Positions 60,321 to 64,000 of a stretch of DNA of 64,000 nucleotides are shown in pieces (the first letter of the stretch is position 1; each line of letters begins with the position of its first letter). Location of the stretch: contig JAWRVZ010000024.1 in assembly GCA_037043235.1 (NCBI GenBank), positions 3,262,501-3,326,500 of the forward strand, read 5' to 3'. A program made the position numbers and the translations under genes. Source of the stretch: Rhodeus uyekii (taxonomy: Eukaryota; Chordata; Actinopteri; Cypriniformes; Acheilognathidae). The notes under the pieces are model-generated. The model ran no database searches. It was not told the origin of the DNA and worked only from the letters and a program-made list of their open reading frames with translations.

Positions 60321-62590
60321 TGAATGTTATGCATTGAGTTCATCTGTCTGTACAGAGACGGAAGGCTTGCGTTTAAAATTGAAAATGAATTATGAACCAC
60401 CCTCTCCGTCTTGCTCTCTTTGTTTCTATTTGACAAAGACACACGCGTTTGGTTTTCTACGGTGAGGACTTTCTATTGACTTCTGCTTTATTTTGAGCTA
60501 ATGGTCTTTTATAACATCTAATCCTAAAACAGCGTCCTAACCAGGGACGAGCCATTGTCTGTCCACAATGAACCCAAAAACAGCTGCATAACGCGGTTTA
60601 ATCATTGACAAATCACAGCCAATCAGAACAATCTCTCTCCATGCACAACATTCGCCACTTTCTTCTACATTTTATGGAACTTTAGGGATTTGGCAAATAT
60701 GATATCAAATATTTCTCAACTTCCAGCCTCACCTCATTCATGTTTGAGGTTTAAAGTCCCTATGAAATCAAAACGGACAGTTCTTTATTCATTTGGAATA
60801 TTGCAGAAGGTTTTTAATTCTAAAGGATTTATCAATGCACAATATTATTATTTAATGTTCAATCTGCGAGATGTCTGTTAAAGAGCGCTTCATCTGGAGA
60901 ACACCTGCTGTGAACAAACATCTGAGAGACGTCTTTAAGATGTCAGTTTTACATCATGAGCATCTTAAAGACATTTAAAAAGGAAACGTCCTACAGACAC
61001 TCAAAAAAAATACGTCTTCCAGTTGTAAAGACACACGTTAAATAGACATCTCTGAGATGTTATTATCAGGGTAACTTCCCCTCCTTCTTGCAAACAGCAT
61101 GTCCTTTCTTCACCGATGACGTGTTTACTGCTGTGAGGGCGGAATGACCTGTCACTCACATGAGATCACAGCAATAGCTAACGGCGATCCAAGCAATTCA
61201 GACAAAATCAAGTCCTGCCCTACACTTATTATTGAGTGAGAATTCTCTGTTGAAGGGCGATGCAATGGCCCAAAAATACCTAACCTAAATTTTCAACCTA
61301 ATTTTTCAATTTTTCGGAAAGCAACTTCCTGAGAATGTTTGAGACTCATTGTCTGCTAGGTACATAAATAAGATTTTACATTTATGGATTTGGCAGGCAC
61401 TTTTATCTAAAGCGACTTACATTGCATTCAAGGATTCCCTGGGAATCAAACCCATGACCTTGGCGTTGCAAGCACAGTCAGATTTTCCATTATTCAATGT
61501 GTTTTCACAGGAGAAATCCAATCATTTCATTAGTAATCCAAGGAGACAATGCAGATTTCACAAAGGGGTCAAGGTGGTCTTGCGAATTCGCTGCGCTGAC
61601 ATATAAAGCCGCTGGTTTTGATAGTGACTTCTATGTGCCTCATGCATTGCTACACTGTTGACAATGATCCTTTCACCGAAATGTTGCTAATGTGAACATA
61701 TCCTTTGTACAGCTAACATAACAGAATGCCGCTGAGACCGGATGCCTTAAACATTAAAGTTAACATTCAAAAAGTGAAAAATCTCATAAATTGTGGACAC
61801 TGCTGTATATTTATAAGGAAACAATAGTAAGAGCAATGCGTTAGTGTAATTATTATGAGTGTCGTCAGTCATAGCTGGTTAGAAAGCACATTTACTTGCT
61901 GGAGGTCAAAATGTCACTGCGCTAATTCAGTTTTGCTTGCATTGTGGGGACATTTGGTCATTTAACCCCGACTATAACACACACACAGACTGACAAAAGC
62001 ACCCGCTGCTTCAGCTAAGAGTCCTTTCACCTCGTCTCTGATTTAATTGGAAGGTAGTAAAATGTTATTTTGTCAGCTGGATATTTCAGTGATCTATAAC
62101 CCTAACACAATTAGGCAGTGTAATTGTTAGATTGACTGGTTATCATCCTCACTCAGCTCACCATATGTTATGGGAGGTATTCAAATTCGCTGTGCGCACC
62201 CAGCAGATGCAAGTAAAAAAAAGACTGACACATTTTTATTCTTTAACGAAAAACATGGATGACAGTTTTCACCATTTTCCATGCTCAGGAATACACTGAC
62301 ACATCATTTCTAAACCAAAAAATGAAGAAGCTTCTCACACTGTGAAATGTGTACGTTCGGTTTCCTGCCAGGTCTAACGCCCTCAGTGCTTATGAAAATA
62401 TGCTGCTTGTGTAGGCCAGAGTAAGTTTGTATTAGGAACTACTGATATAACAGTAAAGTGGGATGTTTATTCCATTTATTTATATCTTTATGATTCAAAT
62501 ATGCATCATACAATGATCTCATCCAATGCACATACTGCTTAGAGTAAACTGAAAGGCTCCTACTTTACCTAAATTCAGCGTTGTATATAT
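60321..62590. other. Upstream flank of st8sia2
   Basis: No gene recognised. A truncated SINE lies at 61375-61476. Confidence 0.45.
61375..61476 (-). repeat. tRNA-derived SINE, copy 5 (truncated)
   Basis: Tail complement ATTTGGCAGGCACTTTTATC, B-box complement GGGAATCAAACCC, then GCGTTGCAAGCAC, where the copy ends without its head. Confidence 0.78.
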
Positions 62591-62597
62591 AGTTGTA

Positions 62598-62638
62598 TAA
62601 ATAGATAGATAGATGGATAGATCATTGGATGGATGATG

Positions 62639-62685
<47 letters not shown>

Positions 62686-62720
62686 GATGGATAGATGGAT
62701 AGATAGATAGATAGATGATG

Positions 62721-62751
<31 letters not shown>

Positions 62752-62771
62752 GATTGGATGGATGATGGATG

Positions 62772-62826
<55 letters not shown>

Positions 62827-63106
62827 GGATAGATAGATGATTGGATGGAAAGATAGATAGATGGAAAGATTTTTCATCTTAGGTGAATAGATGGATGGAT
62901 AGATGATTGGATGGATGATGGATGGAAAGATAGATAGATAGATAGATGATAGATAGATAGATAGATAGATTGATGGATAGATGATTGGATGGATGATGGA
63001 TGGATGGATAGATAGATAGATAGATAGATGGATAGATGATTGGATGGATAGATAGATTGATAGATAGATAGATAGAGAGATAGAGAGATAGATAGATAGA
63101 TTGATT

Positions 63107-63145
<39 letters not shown>

Positions 63146-63321
63146 TGATGGAAAGATTTTTCATCTTAGGTGAATAGAAGGATCGATGGATGGATGGATG
63201 GATGGATAGATGGATGGATAGATAGATAGATGGATAGATAGATAGATGGATGGATGGATGATGGATGGATGGATAGATTTTTCATCTTAGGTGAATAGAT
63301 GGATGGATGGATGGATGGATG

Positions 63322-63360
<39 letters not shown>
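62598..63360. repeat. Complex GATA/GATG array with a recurring 23-base spacer
   Basis: GATA and GATG units interrupted three times by GATTTTTCATCTTAGGTGAATAG (62868, 63155, 63276). SIYL-type reading frames through it are artefacts. Confidence 0.95.
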
Positions 63361-63834
63361 CTTGCCATTAAACTAGATTTTGCTGTTTTGTCAATGTAAG
63401 TTTTGCAATTTTCCCTCTTTGTCAAAGTTTTGAATATATAGGCAGATGAATCCACAGAACGGGAGTTTTGTGCTCCAGACCCACAGTGGATTTCTGAAAG
63501 AAGCAGGAGTCGAACACACGCGTGTTCAGTGTGCTGAGAGATGGCCTAGAAATGGTGATGTCCATGGAGAAAAGAGGAAGGAAAGGGAAAAGGGGGTCAT
63601 CTTTCTACCATATTTTTAATTTGTCCTCACAATTACTTAGGGAGTCTGTATGGATGATGGGTTATGAAAAAAACGTTTGACATTTTGTTTATGACGTGTA
63701 ATATATACTTAGTATCGTCTATTCGTCATCGAAAATGCTAGTGAAGTTTATTTGAATATGGTTATAAGTCAAATTCAGGTTAATCGTCTTAAAAGTAGCT
63801 TTCAAAATTGTCTTAAGGTGTTTTTTCATCTCAC

Positions 63835-63881
63835 CAACTTGGAGCCGGCTCCTGAAGCAGTGGGAGAGTCAGCAGAGCTGC
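63835..63881 (-). other. Candidate minus-strand 47-nt exon
   Basis: Acceptor TCATTTATTTGCAG and donor TTG/GTGAGA bracket a GC-rich segment that could encode SSADSPTASGAGSKL. Gene not recognised; it could belong to a gene right of the window or be chance. Confidence 0.25.
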
Positions 63882-64000
63882 CTGCAAATAAATGAGTAAC
63901 ATTTCATGTCTGTGAGTCACAGCAGTTCCTGAATGCCTTGAGCCAATATAATTCATCTGCTGCAACATTAAGGTGGAAAATAGTGTCCATATTTCCATCG

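Noticed and set aside
62575..63164. Open frames of 96-100 codons
   Set aside because: Also translation of the GATA/GATG array.

Overview
The window looks like nuclear DNA from a teleost fish, most likely a cypriniform (carp, loach or danio group). The evidence is three intron-rich vertebrate genes, many cut-and-paste DNA transposon relics, tRNA-derived SINEs of a type common in fish, and long GATA/GAAA and TA microsatellites. The species cannot be named from this sequence.

Three protein genes sit in an order and relative orientation I know from human 15q26 (CHD2, FAM174B, ST8SIA2). (1) chd2, minus strand, from the left edge to about 25.5 kb. I assembled 32 coding exons whose splice phases all agree: 4404 nt, 1468 codons, no stop. 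The start codon is at 24625; the last ~360 codons lie beyond the left edge. (2) fam174b, plus strand, 37640-40139, three coding exons, 130 residues. (3) st8sia2 (polysialyltransferase), minus strand, 60030-47199, six coding exons, 381 residues. fam174b and st8sia2 converge on a repeat-rich stretch at about 40.6-47.2 kb.

Between the chd2 promoter (about 25.5 kb) and a CpG-rich block at 33.05-33.55 kb there is no long coding frame. The minus strand does carry good splice signals, which give a five-exon non-coding transcript running toward chd2 and ending about 0.6 kb before it. Position and architecture match the CHASERR lncRNA that lies in tandem upstream of CHD2 in other vertebrates. This is the most interesting element of the window.

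The introns and spacers are mostly transposon relics: pogo/Tigger-like elements with TA target duplications, hAT elements with exact 8-bp duplications (one nested in another), a decayed Tc1 transposase, a Harbinger-like element with TAA duplications, foldback and interspersed repeats, and five SINE copies. Exon bounds were read by eye from GT-AG signals, reading phase and family similarity. UTR ends, transcription starts and non-coding exons are estimates.
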